NCBI RefSeq assembly: GCF_900640115.1
Contig: NZ_CAAAIW010000007.1
Location: forward strand, 45,721 to 109,720
Reading direction: 5' to 3'
Source: Legionella yabuuchiae
Lineage (GTDB): Bacteria; Pseudomonadota; Gammaproteobacteria; Legionellales; Legionellaceae
DNA: 64,000 nt
Part shown: one piece after another, positions 28,901 through 37,229 of the stretch
Position numbering within the stretch: position 1 is the stretch's first letter
Layout: each line of letters begins with the position of its first letter
Program-made: the position numbers and the translations under genes
The notes under the pieces: generated by a model
Told to the model about the DNA's origin: nothing
Databases searched by the model: none
Seen by the model: only the letters and a program-made list of their open reading frames with translations

Positions 28901-31900
28901 TTAAATCTTGACAAATCCTTGGCAGGAGTCTGGCCCAGCATCAAAAAGTTCAGGCTGTTCCATAGTTAACGCTTTGGTCTTAGAAGGCAACAAAACAGTG
29001 CGTTCTGCAAATCGCTGACTTAATTGTGCGATAGCTTGTGTGATTAGGGCATGACGAGAGTTTGCTTCAAAAGCATATTTGGAACAACGAGTTAAAAACT
29101 CACCAGCGACGTTGGGCGATCGAACGATTAAATTGGGTCTAGCAGGGCTTGAAAGCGATTGTTTTTGAGTTGGGCGTTTATGATCGGGCATCACTTGAAT
29201 AACAGTACCTGTATACGGACTTTGTGGATTAGCATTGTGCTCATTAATCCAGGCCGCAAAAGAGTAATCGGTGCCAGGTTGATGCGCTTGGCCAAAATCA
29301 TCTCCCATGAATGCAATATGAGTTACGGAGCGATATCGTTCATCTTTCAGTAATTCAGAGGCCGCCTTGGCTTTAGTCTGGTTATAGCGTAGCTCACAAA
29401 TATGAATGCCTCGTTGCACTGAAAAGTTCGCTAATGCTTCTGGAGATTCTCCCTCTTTAGGCGTTAGAAATTTAGCTTTTAAAAGTTGGGCAAACTTATG
29501 TTCTACTAGGTTTAAATCAGATTCATTTTTAATCAGGTCACGCAAGGGTGAGGATACTATAGAAATCGAATAATTTTTTTCCTCAATCAGTGCATCAATG
29601 AGCGAGGGATCTATATCAGAGTCGAAATAGGGTACTAAAATAGCGCGTATGGCTTGTTTTAGTTCCAAGATTGCTGTTTCGGATTTTAGGCTCCTAATTA
29701 ATACTTGTTCACGCTCAGTGAAATCAACTAAAACGTTTTGAAAGCCATCCCTATATTTTACTTCAAGACCATGAGAGCCAATAACCGTTAAAGGAATGCT
29801 GACTAACTCTTCACGACCAGGGCCACCCCAAAAAATAGATTCAAAAGTTGCAATGTCTCTGCCCGTAATGAACACAACTTGTTCAGGGGCGACTTTCATC
29901 AGATCTAAAATAGCAGTTCTTGCTCTAGGGTCTGGCCAGGCTTCATAGGGATTGGGGACGTGGGGCGAAATGGTACCATCATAGTCAATAAAAATTAGCC
30001 CATTCTTCTTCACTAGGGTTTGAGCAATGTGTTGACTAGAATCGGACATGGTTTGTCTGACTAAGACTTGATCAATAATATCGCGACGCCATTCTTGACC
30101 ATTTTCACATTGCACTGTTCTTTTGAGTTCTATAGCACGAGCGACGCGTTGGATAGGGTTTAAGCAATCCATTTGTTGAAATTGCTCAAGAAGCGACGTG
30201 GGATTTAAGGGATCAATAATACAGGCTTGCTGTAATTGCGCTGAAGCCCCAGCATTTTGACTAAGCATGGGTAGCGCTGGGATTTCTTCTTTATAGTTTT
30301 GAAAAAATGCGGTTAAAATACTTGTAAAATCGAGTTCTAATTTTGTAAGTACATCATAAAGCTGTTTGTTCTCAGTAAATGACTCCTGTAAAGCGCGGGC
30401 ATAAATTATGAACGCGTCTTTTTCTTCCTGGCCCATGGTTCGTGACATTACTGGAGAAGAATAATCTTGCACAAAATGAAATAATCTCTGAAGACAACTC
30501 TGAACCAGACTATCTTGAGCAGAAACCCACTCTTTGACCACGAGATTCATCCCATCGGCTCGCGAGCTAATCATAACTGGCCCGAGTCGATAAAATTCAA
30601 CCATAGCGTTCGGTGATATAAGCTTAGGCTTTGAGGGAGTTTTTCCAGGGCTGGTTAAGGCTTCTTGTAAGGTTTTTTCTTCGGCTAAATACACAAAATT
30701 ATCTGCAATATAACTGTGTTCTGAAAGAAATCGTTTAATAGCAAGAAATTTTTCCAGAATGGTGTTTAGTTCTTGCTGATAAGCTGGAACTTCTAACCGT
30801 GAGGGAACAATAAATAATAATAATGAATGCCGGATGGGTTGATGCTCCGCTATGCACCGTTGAAGATAAGTTAAATAAGCGTCTAATAAAATAAGAACAT
30901 TTTTTTCAGGATCTAACCTTCCTATCGAAGTAAATAACTGCGTTCCAGGGGTTCGACGTTTAAAGTCCCATAAAGGTTTTAACGTCCGATAATCACTGAG
31001 TAAGTCCGCTTGCGCTTTTTGTAAAAGATTAAGTCCTTGAGATGCTTCTTTAAGGAGTTGATCCAATAAAAAACGTTGTTCAATACCTCGGGCTTGAAAT
31101 TCAGCATCAAGGTCATGCTTGGTTTGTTGAAAGGCCTCTGTTTGCAATGGTTCAAGTGTTAGGCGACTTTTAAGAAACGAAGCAAGATCGCCAGGAGCGT
31201 TTAACTCTTTAATAAGGCTTTCCACCAAAGCATTAAGATAAGAATGCATAGCGGCTTCAGTTAATTGTTCTAAGCGTAAATCAAAATGAGCGTCTGAGTC
31301 TCCTTCGCATTTCATTGAAACACCGAGGAGTTTGCCATAATAATTAAGAATCGCTTGGTCACTTAAATCCCTTGTGGCAAATAAACGGTAGTCCGTCCCG
31401 ATAGGATTAACATGAACATCCAATGTTTTTGTTGGTAAGGTTATGGCAGTATGTCGAGAACTGAACGCTTCAAATCTTGCGTCAGGATAGTAAAATCGCA
31501 CACAGTCAATAAAGTTTGATGCGTCCTTTTCCGTTTGAAAAGCAATGTGATTGGAGGAGAGTAACCCATCAATTATTTCTTTACCGGTATTGAGTAAGTC
31601 GTCTGGCTCTGGCGCTATCTCTGATTCGGTATCGGAATCATCGTCTTCGGGAAGAGAGGGTCGAATAAAGTTCGGAATGCTCGGAAATTCTGCTTTAAAC
31701 GTATCCACGTCTGGCCAGGGTATATGATGAAAATAACTGGTTTTTATCGCGCGTAGGGCAGTGGGCAAGGCTTTTTGTAAACGGCGTTGTTCTTCTTCTG
31801 AATAATGAGGACTAAGTTCACCAGTGCTTGGTGATGGGGTAAGCTCTGAAATCACAGATTTTAAATACTGCTCTAAATAATGAAACACCAGCATGATCTG

Positions 31901-32473
31901 GTAGTCATGAAGCCAATTGATGTCTAGGCTAATCGGCCGCCTTGCTAATAGATCTGAGATTATATCTCGTGCCAGAGCCTTGGCGTATTTTTTGTTGACG
32001 GTTTGATAAAGACGCCATTCTTCAGAAGTAATGACGAGATCAGAATCTAAAGAGCCGAGGTCCGATGAAACGTGACTTGATTTATGAAATTTATTCCATA
32101 CTTTTTCATTGACAAAGCGATACCATTCTTTATAACGATGAGCAGGAACCGTCACAGGGGAAGTATTACGCTGTTCTTGTAAGCTTCCATACAGTTGACG
32201 TAATTCTGACTCGCCAGATTCCAAATCTTCCAAGTTTCTGACAGAACTAACCCGTCTAACCAGGTGGTGAGAAACTTTACTTCCAGGAAAGCAATTCATA
32301 ATCCATTCAGTACCTTGTGGAAAGCCACTTTCGCTACGTAATACTGTATCTTGCCAGCTTCCACCTTTTTCTTTAATGATAATTCGCAACTTACGTGAAG
32401 CGAATGATTGTTCACTGTCTTTTGCACACGTAAAAACATCGGATGAAATTGTGGTGGTCACCGTCAGAGGCAT
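28901..32473 (-). CDS. Long OtsA-OtsB fusion: trehalose-6-phosphate synthase/phosphatase-like protein
   Basis: 1190 residues. The N-terminal ~800 residues align by motif with GT20 trehalose-6-P synthase: a VNEKVWNKFHK region, INWLHDYQIMLVFHYL, SYFHHIPWPDVDTF, GLLSSNHIAFQTEKD, FTSIGRLDPEKNVLILLDAY and SSRADGMNLVVKEW. Acidic insertions are present (about 275-295, PEDDDSDTESE). The C-terminal part is a HAD trehalose phosphatase: FIDYDGTISPHVP near 827, FITGRD, and a late GDDFGQ. Plain OtsA is about 470 and OtsB about 260 residues, so roughly 400 extra residues are spread through the protein. Likely substrates UDP-glucose and glucose-6-P; activity is inferred because several OtsA motifs are degenerate. 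Single gene, divergent from letA. Confidence 0.75.
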   Translation of the reverse strand: MPLTVTTTISSDVFTCAKDSEQSFASRKLRIIIKEKGGSWQDTVLRSESGFPQGTEWIMNCFPGSKVSHHLVRRVSSVRNLEDLESGESELRQLYGSLQEQRNTSPVTVPAHRYKEWYRFVNEKVWNKFHKSSHVSSDLGSLDSDLVITSEEWRLYQTVNKKYAKALARDIISDLLARRPISLDINWLHDYQIMLVFHYLEQYLKSVISELTPSPSTGELSPHYSEEEQRRLQKALPTALRAIKTSYFHHIPWPDVDTFKAEFPSIPNFIRPSLPEDDDSDTESEIAPEPDDLLNTGKEIIDGLLSSNHIAFQTEKDASNFIDCVRFYYPDARFEAFSSRHTAITLPTKTLDVHVNPIGTDYRLFATRDLSDQAILNYYGKLLGVSMKCEGDSDAHFDLRLEQLTEAAMHSYLNALVESLIKELNAPGDLASFLKSRLTLEPLQTEAFQQTKHDLDAEFQARGIEQRFLLDQLLKEASQGLNLLQKAQADLLSDYRTLKPLWDFKRRTPGTQLFTSIGRLDPEKNVLILLDAYLTYLQRCIAEHQPIRHSLLLFIVPSRLEVPAYQQELNTILEKFLAIKRFLSEHSYIADNFVYLAEEKTLQEALTSPGKTPSKPKLISPNAMVEFYRLGPVMISSRADGMNLVVKEWVSAQDSLVQSCLQRLFHFVQDYSSPVMSRTMGQEEKDAFIIYARALQESFTENKQLYDVLTKLELDFTSILTAFFQNYKEEIPALPMLSQNAGASAQLQQACIIDPLNPTSLLEQFQQMDCLNPIQRVARAIELKRTVQCENGQEWRRDIIDQVLVRQTMSDSSQHIAQTLVKKNGLIFIDYDGTISPHVPNPYEAWPDPRARTAILDLMKVAPEQVVFITGRDIATFESIFWGGPGREELVSIPLTVIGSHGLEVKYRDGFQNVLVDFTEREQVLIRSLKSETAILELKQAIRAILVPYFDSDIDPSLIDALIEEKNYSISIVSSPLRDLIKNESDLNLVEHKFAQLLKAKFLTPKEGESPEALANFSVQRGIHICELRYNQTKAKAASELLKDERYRSVTHIAFMGDDFGQAHQPGTDYSFAAWINEHNANPQSPYTGTVIQVMPDHKRPTQKQSLSSPARPNLIVRSPNVAGEFLTRCSKYAFEANSRHALITQAIAQLSQRFAERTVLLPSKTKALTMEQPELFDAGPDSCQGFVKI

Positions 32474-32824
32474 GATAAACTCCCCTCAAATTAAGAAAGC
32501 AAATTGGAAATTGTACTCAGGCTGTATAAAATTAACAGCCTAATTTCATAATATTTTTAGTCAATACGCCAGTTTCCTTCTTCCAATGGGGAGAGTAGCT
32601 TAAGGATGTGGAGTTACGAATTGTTTCTAGGCTTATTAAAAATGCCTCAAAATAACCCTCAAAAGCATGCCCCTTACCCGCATGCTCACAGGAAATTAAG
32701 GTTCGGTGGTTTTTTTGTCTTATGTACACAGGTAGGTTCGTCAAGGTCGTTGTAATCAAACCGTTCTCTTGTTAATATCAACCAACCCGTGGTGTTCATT
32801 GGCTAATCTGTCAAGGAGCATAAA
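32474..32824. other. Divergent intergenic region otsAB / letA
   Basis: 351 bases. It should contain promoters for both neighbours. A short minus-strand reading frame at 32532-32759 has no good start context and no recognisable motif, so I leave it unannotated. AAGGAG just before the letA TTG start is clear. No hairpin or RNA gene seen. Confidence 0.4.
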
Positions 32825-33484
32825 TTGATTAAAGTATTAATTGTTGATGACCACGCATTGGTTCGTATGGGAATTCGACGATTATTAGAAGATTTATCGG
32901 ATATGGACGTGGTTGCTGAGGCTGAGAGTGGTGAAGTGGCTTTAGCTAAGGTAAAAGCACACCATCCTGATGTTGTATTGCTGGATATGAAAATGCCTGG
33001 AATCGACGGTTGGGAAGTCACAAGACGTCTTAAAAAATCTAACCCTCACGTCAAAATTATCGCTGTCACGGCTATGAGCGCTGCGCCATTGCCTGGCCGA
33101 GTATTGCAACTCGGCGCAATGGGGTATTTAACCAAAGAGTCCGGCGCTGAAGAAATGGCTACTGCGATTCGAAAAGTGTTTAAAGGAGAGCGCTACCTGA
33201 GTGCCGAAGTAGCCCAGAAAATGGCAATCAGCAGTTTACAAACTTCTCAAGACTCTCCCTTTGATCGTTTATCCGAACGTGAAATGCAAGTTATGTTCAT
33301 GATTACTTCAGGCATGACGGTTCAAGAAATTTCTGAGCGCTTATTTTTAAGTCCTAAAACGATCAATGGCTATCGTTATCGCATGTTTGAAAAGCTTGAA
33401 ATTAAAAACGATGTCGAATTGACTTATCTAGCCATGAAGCACCGAGTCATTGAACAGCCATCGGATTCGGTCACTGAAGAATAA
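32825..33484 (+). CDS. letA: LetA (GacA/UvrY-type) response regulator
   Basis: 219 residues from a TTG start with AAGGAG 6 bases upstream; the residues after it (IKVLIVDDHALVRMGIRRLL) fit the family start exactly. Receiver domain with phosphoacceptor Asp54 (LLDMKMPG). Lys in AVTAMS...TKES and a C-terminal LuxR-type helix-turn-helix (LSEREMQVMFMITSGMTVQE, LSPKTINGYRYRMFEKL). In Legionella LetA with sensor LetS drives the RsmY/RsmZ RNAs and the switch to the transmissive phase. The conserved letA-uvrC pairing is kept, but a MITE-like element now lies between them. Confidence 0.93.
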   Translation: MIKVLIVDDHALVRMGIRRLLEDLSDMDVVAEAESGEVALAKVKAHHPDVVLLDMKMPGIDGWEVTRRLKKSNPHVKIIAVTAMSAAPLPGRVLQLGAMGYLTKESGAEEMATAIRKVFKGERYLSAEVAQKMAISSLQTSQDSPFDRLSEREMQVMFMITSGMTVQEISERLFLSPKTINGYRYRMFEKLEIKNDVELTYLAMKHRVIEQPSDSVTEE

Positions 33485-33497
33485 TCCCCGCCAGATA

Positions 33498-33650
33498 TAC
33501 CCGTAATCTTTCAAAATGCGATATTTTAGGCAATATAATTTTTTGTCCAAGCGTTGAGTAAAGTGATAGCCAGCCCTATCATGAACGTTTTTTCTACGCT
33601 TAGGCGGAAAAAGTATTCGCTTAACGGTCGCATTTTGAAAGATCACGGTA
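33498..33650 (+). mobile_element. MITE variant (same ends, different core) between letA and uvrC
   Basis: TACCCGTAATCTTTC + AAAATGCGA at the left and TCGCATTTTG + AAAGATCACGGTA at the right pair as terminal inverted repeats with two small differences (one T/C change, one G lost). TA precedes it at 33496-33497. The 105-base core is unrelated to that of the other copies and lacks the inner CCTGCCGCA palindrome, containing instead AAGCG...CGCTT-type short pairs. It ends 29 bases before the uvrC start. Confidence 0.8.
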
Positions 33651-33679
33651 AATATAGTTTGTAGTATAATTTATAGATA

Positions 33680-35533
33680 ATGAATCAAGTTGATAAAAAT
33701 ATATCTAACTACCTCGCAAACCTAACCACAGAACCAGGTGTATACCGCATGCTGGATCAGGATGGGGTTGTATTATATGTAGGCAAAGCGGCTAATCTAA
33801 AAAAACGGGTGAGCAGTTACTTCAGCAAGGCGAACATTGGCGCAAAGACCCAATCGTTAATTTCCCAAGTGAATGCAATCGAAGTGGATGTAACTCGCAG
33901 TGAAACGGAAGCCTTACTGTTAGAAAGCAGTCTGATTAAATCGTTGCGGCCTAAGTATAATATTTTGATGCGTGATGATAAGACCTATCCTTATCTTCAT
34001 GTCAGCAGCCATCACCAATATCCAAGTATGGAAATTATGCGCACCAAGAAAAAGCCTAAAAAAGGTGATTTTTTTGGCCCATACCCAAGTGTACTTGCTG
34101 TACGGGAAACATTAAGTACCATCCAAAAAGTCTTTAAGATTCGAAATTGCAGCGACAGTTATTTTAGTGGCCGCTCACGTCCTTGTTTACAATATCAAAT
34201 TAAACGTTGCAGCGCGCCCTGTACTGGCTATATTTCTGAAGAAGAATACCGTCAAAGCGTAGATGATGCAGTTAACCTATTACAGGGCCGCTCTCAGGAT
34301 CTGTTGTACGAACTCGAAAAACGCATGCAGGATGCCGTAAGTCAATTAAATTTTGAGCAGGCTGCTAGAATCCGAGATCAAATTAAGCACTTACGACTGG
34401 TTCAGGAGCAACAAGGCATGGTGCAACTGCGAGGAGATGCGGATGTCATCGTCATCTTTGCTATACCTGGTTTTGCCTGCGTTCAGTGTGTAACCATTCG
34501 AGATGGGCAGGTTTTGGCGAGTCAAAGCTTTTTTCCTTCGGTGCCGAAACAATCATTGTATGATGCTGAAGACTTATCTTCAGATCTATGGGAAGAAGTT
34601 TTTTCGGCCTTTGTCCATCATTATTATGCAGACACTCCCGAGCGAATTCCAGCCACAATTATTACCAATCACTCGCTTTTTGATAAATCGGCTTTAGAAT
34701 CCATGTTAACGACTTTACGCGGAAAATCTTGCCGTATTCAAACCAGACCTCGAGGAGTAAAAGCTCGGTGGTTGGATTTTGCAAACAATAATCTTCAAAT
34801 GGCGATTGCTGAACAAATGAGTTCAGAGACGATGACGGAAAAGCGCTATCAGGCCTTGCAGCGTTTTTTAAAACGGGAAACGGATATTCAACGGATGGAG
34901 TGCTTTGATATTAGTCATACACAAGGGGATGCTACAGTAGCTTCGTGTGTTGTGTTTAATAAACAAGGGCCTAACAAAAATGAATATCGCCGCTTTAATA
35001 TTCAAGGCATTACACCGGGTGATGACTATGCAGCGATGAAACAGGCTTTAAGCCGACGATTTAAACGAGCCATGGTCGATAAAAATCTACCAGACGTATT
35101 AGTTATTGATGGCGGGAAAGGGCAAGTGGCAGTAGCCAGTGGAGTATTGCAAGAATTAAATATTTCTACCGTTCAATTGCTGGGTGTCGCAAAAGGTCCA
35201 ACTCGAAAAACAGGCTGGGAGCAATTAATTTTAGCGGATGAACAACGAGAAGTGACGCTACCCGCCGATTCACCAGCACTTCATTTGTTGCAACATATCC
35301 GTGATGAAGCGCATCGTTTTGCCATCACCTTTCACCGTAAAAAAAGAAGTAAAGCGGGACTTGAATCCTCATTGGAAACCATTCCAGGCATTGGAGCAAA
35401 GCGGCGACAAGCTTTGCTCCGTCGATTTGGCGGGCTTCGTGAATTGGCGAAAGCTCCCGTTGATGAAATTGCAAAAGTGCAAGGGATTAGTTTGCATTTG
35501 GCCGAACAAATTTACCAACACTTTCATAGATAG
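33680..35533 (+). CDS. uvrC: UvrC, excinuclease ABC subunit C
   Basis: 617 residues. N-terminal GIY-YIG-type nuclease ([20 protein letters not shown]). Cysteine-bearing [20 protein letters not shown] region. UvrB-binding UVR motif (about 205-240, [20 protein letters not shown]). RNase H-like endonuclease domain with [10 protein letters not shown] and VIDGGKGQ. C-terminal helix-hairpin-helix pair ([20 protein letters not shown]). Makes the 3' and 5' incisions in nucleotide excision repair. Normally co-transcribed with the letA/uvrY gene. Confidence 0.97.
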   Translation: MNQVDKNISNYLANLTTEPGVYRMLDQDGVVLYVGKAANLKKRVSSYFSKANIGAKTQSLISQVNAIEVDVTRSETEALLLESSLIKSLRPKYNILMRDDKTYPYLHVSSHHQYPSMEIMRTKKKPKKGDFFGPYPSVLAVRETLSTIQKVFKIRNCSDSYFSGRSRPCLQYQIKRCSAPCTGYISEEEYRQSVDDAVNLLQGRSQDLLYELEKRMQDAVSQLNFEQAARIRDQIKHLRLVQEQQGMVQLRGDADVIVIFAIPGFACVQCVTIRDGQVLASQSFFPSVPKQSLYDAEDLSSDLWEEVFSAFVHHYYADTPERIPATIITNHSLFDKSALESMLTTLRGKSCRIQTRPRGVKARWLDFANNNLQMAIAEQMSSETMTEKRYQALQRFLKRETDIQRMECFDISHTQGDATVASCVVFNKQGPNKNEYRRFNIQGITPGDDYAAMKQALSRRFKRAMVDKNLPDVLVIDGGKGQVAVASGVLQELNISTVQLLGVAKGPTRKTGWEQLILADEQREVTLPADSPALHLLQHIRDEAHRFAITFHRKKRSKAGLESSLETIPGIGAKRRQALLRRFGGLRELAKAPVDEIAKVQGISLHLAEQIYQHFHR

Positions 35534-35656
35534 GGTGCGGTGGTGCGACCGCCTGCCGTTGTGGAATTGCATCAATATTAACCATAACAATCAAATAATA
35601 AATATAATTTTAATTATATTCTTTAGCGGCAAATCATTTAATCAGGGGTTTTTTGT

Positions 35657-36300
35657 AATTAATTTGGGGGGCTCTCTGAAGTATATAACCGAAGTCCTGA
35701 TCTGATTCATTGTGCGATTACTAACCCTCTCCTGAGTATGGTCTATACTACTAACGTGTTTCGTTATTAAGAAACGATAACTTATTACATTGGAGAAAAT
35801 CATGATGACTAAGAAAATATTAGCAACCTGCTTAGGTCTTGCACTGACAAGCTCTTTTGCCTTTGCCAATGAGGCGGGGGAGGACAAGGGTGTAATGGCG
35901 ACCTTTAAAACGGAGGACGGGAAACAGATAAGGTGCTTAGTCCATCGCGACGATAGAGATGTGTTGACAGGGGTAAGGAAAGGACAAGTGGTGCGATTGC
36001 AGGGATATTTGAAGGTATATGACTTTTGAGATGACGGTGATGTCGGGAACCATTCCATTGTTTGGCCGCTTGAGAGAAGCTGAGCGAACCTTTGGGGATT
36101 AGGGAAATGTAATTAATCCATCGGCTTATAAAATGGTGAGTATGCGTTTCAAGAAACCATCACTTCTAAGTTCAAGAGATAGGTCAGGTTCACATGAAGC
36201 ATAAGCCCATTGTATAAACCGTCGCCAATACATGCAGAGGCGGGGAAGCCCCGCCCCTTGCTCAAAAAGCTGCCGTAATTTAGCGATGGCTTTGTCCAAA
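35657..36300. repeat. Duplicated cassette, copy 1 (small secreted gene + RT 3' end)
   Basis: This stretch matches 36583-37229 (copy 2). The first ~290 bases, covering upstream sequence and the start of the small gene, show only three or so differences. The following ~150 bases, which hold the 3' end of the small gene and the spacer, are strongly diverged. The last ~190 bases (from CCTTTGGGGATTAGG) are again nearly identical. In both copies the small gene is converging with the RT reading frame. Confidence 0.9.
35802..36029 (+). CDS. Small secreted protein, copy 1 (divergent C-terminus)
   Basis: ATG 35802 with GGAG 6 bases upstream; 75 residues. Signal peptide MMTKKILATCLGLALTSSFA with cleavage around FAFA-NEA. 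The mature part begins NEAGEDKGVMATFKTEDGKQ and holds one cysteine. Residues up to IRCLVH are identical to copy 2. After that the two differ: here RDDRDVLTGVRKGQVVRLQG and then YLKVYDF. I do not recognise the family. Predicted periplasmic or exported. Converges with the truncated RT remnant. Confidence 0.7.
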   Translation: MMTKKILATCLGLALTSSFAFANEAGEDKGVMATFKTEDGKQIRCLVHRDDRDVLTGVRKGQVVRLQGYLKVYDF

Positions 36301-36370
36301 TTGAATCGCCGAAAAACTAGCTTTTTGAACGATTACGGGTATAGATTCTAAGTGATTAAGCGTGACTTAT
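36126..36370 (-). pseudogene. Reverse-transcriptase remnant (copy 1), internally deleted
   Basis: 36126-36300 matches the last ~58 codons of the intact RT (stop at 36126-36128). Then 36301-36340 is foreign and ends ...GAACGATTACGGGTA, the right end of a MITE. 36341-36370 (TAGATTCTAAGTGATTAAGC) matches the RT first codons with a small insertion. So a MITE inserted at a TA near codon 7, and the middle ~270 codons together with most of the MITE were lost. Confidence 0.85.
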
Positions 36371-36375
36371 AAATA

Positions 36376-36535
36376 TACCCGTAATCTTTCAAAATGCGTG
36401 ATTTATGCTTTTTCTTTTTCGCCCTGCCGCATTTTAAAAAACTCGCAAGGGAATGAGCCATTACTCGCTTTTTAAAATGCGGCAGGACAAAAAATAAAGG
36501 CGCCTAAAAACACGCATTTTGAAAGATTACGGGTA
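36376..36535 (+). mobile_element. MITE copy 4, upstream of the broken RT copy
   Basis: Canonical 160-bp element with perfect ends; TA at 36374-36375 and 36536-36537. It sits immediately 5' of the RT remnant (5' relative to the minus-strand gene), so two elements hit the same ~60-bp stretch. Confidence 0.95.
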
Positions 36536-36582
36536 TAGCTCTTTACTATTTTTAAATTTTGCCGTTCACGGTTGAACGGGCG

Positions 36583-37229
36583 AATTAATTTGAGGGGCTC
36601 TCTGAAGTATATAATCGAAGTCCTGATCTGATTCATTGTGCGATTACTAACCCTCTCCTGAGTATGGTCTATACTACTAATGTGTTTCGTTATTAAGAAA
36701 CGATAACTTATTACATTGGAGAAAATCATGATGACTAAGAAAATATTAGCAACCTGCTTAGGTCTTGCACTGACAAGCTCTTTTGCCTTTGCCAATGAGG
36801 CGGGGGAGGACAAGGGTGTAATGGCGACCTTTAAAACGGAGGACGGGAAACAGATAAGGTGCTTAGTCCATCCCGACGATAAAGATGTGTTGAGGGAGGT
36901 GAGGAAAGGAAGTAAGGTGCAATTGCATGAATCTCCTACTATTCAATTGGAGCCTGGAACAAATATCGAACAGGAAAAAGGCGGAGGGGGGGAATACTAG
37001 GGCGGCGGTGGGTGGGTCCTTTGGGGATTAGGGGAATGTAATTAATCCATCGGCTTATAAAATGGTGAGTATGCGTTTCAAGAAACCATCACTTCTAAGT
37101 TCAAGAGGTAGGTCAGGTTCACATGAAGCATAAGCCCATTGTATAAACCGTCGCCAATACATGCAGAGGCGGGGAAGCCCCGCCCCTTGCTCAAAAAGCT
37201 GCCGTAATTTAGCGATGGCTTTGTCCAAA
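36583..37229. repeat. Duplicated cassette, copy 2
   Basis: Second copy of the 35657-36300 unit, here continuing into the full-length RT gene. A small hairpin CCGTTCA...TGAACGG lies just upstream at about 36563-36580 and is not present before copy 1. Confidence 0.9.
36728..37000 (+). CDS. Small secreted protein, copy 2 (longer, different C-terminus)
   Basis: ATG 36728, same GGAG site as copy 1; 90 residues. Signal peptide and the first ~45 residues are identical to copy 1. It then reads PDDKDVLREVRKGSKVQLHE and continues SPTIQLEPGTNIEQEKGGGG + EY. Compared with copy 1 there are 14 substitutions in about 75 bases before alignment fails altogether. The C-terminus is glycine-rich. No recognised family. 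The stop lies 54 bases from the converging RT stop. Confidence 0.7.
   Translation: MMTKKILATCLGLALTSSFAFANEAGEDKGVMATFKTEDGKQIRCLVHPDDKDVLREVRKGSKVQLHESPTIQLEPGTNIEQEKGGGGEY

Noticed and set aside
32532..32759. 75-residue minus-strand reading frame upstream of otsAB
   Set aside because: No ribosome-binding site or recognised motif, and it overlaps the expected divergent promoters.
36472..36813. Reading frame covering a MITE and the small-gene region on the minus strand
   Set aside because: Antisense to the small secreted gene and its tail is only MITE sequence; several other short frames in the window also gain length from MITE ends.
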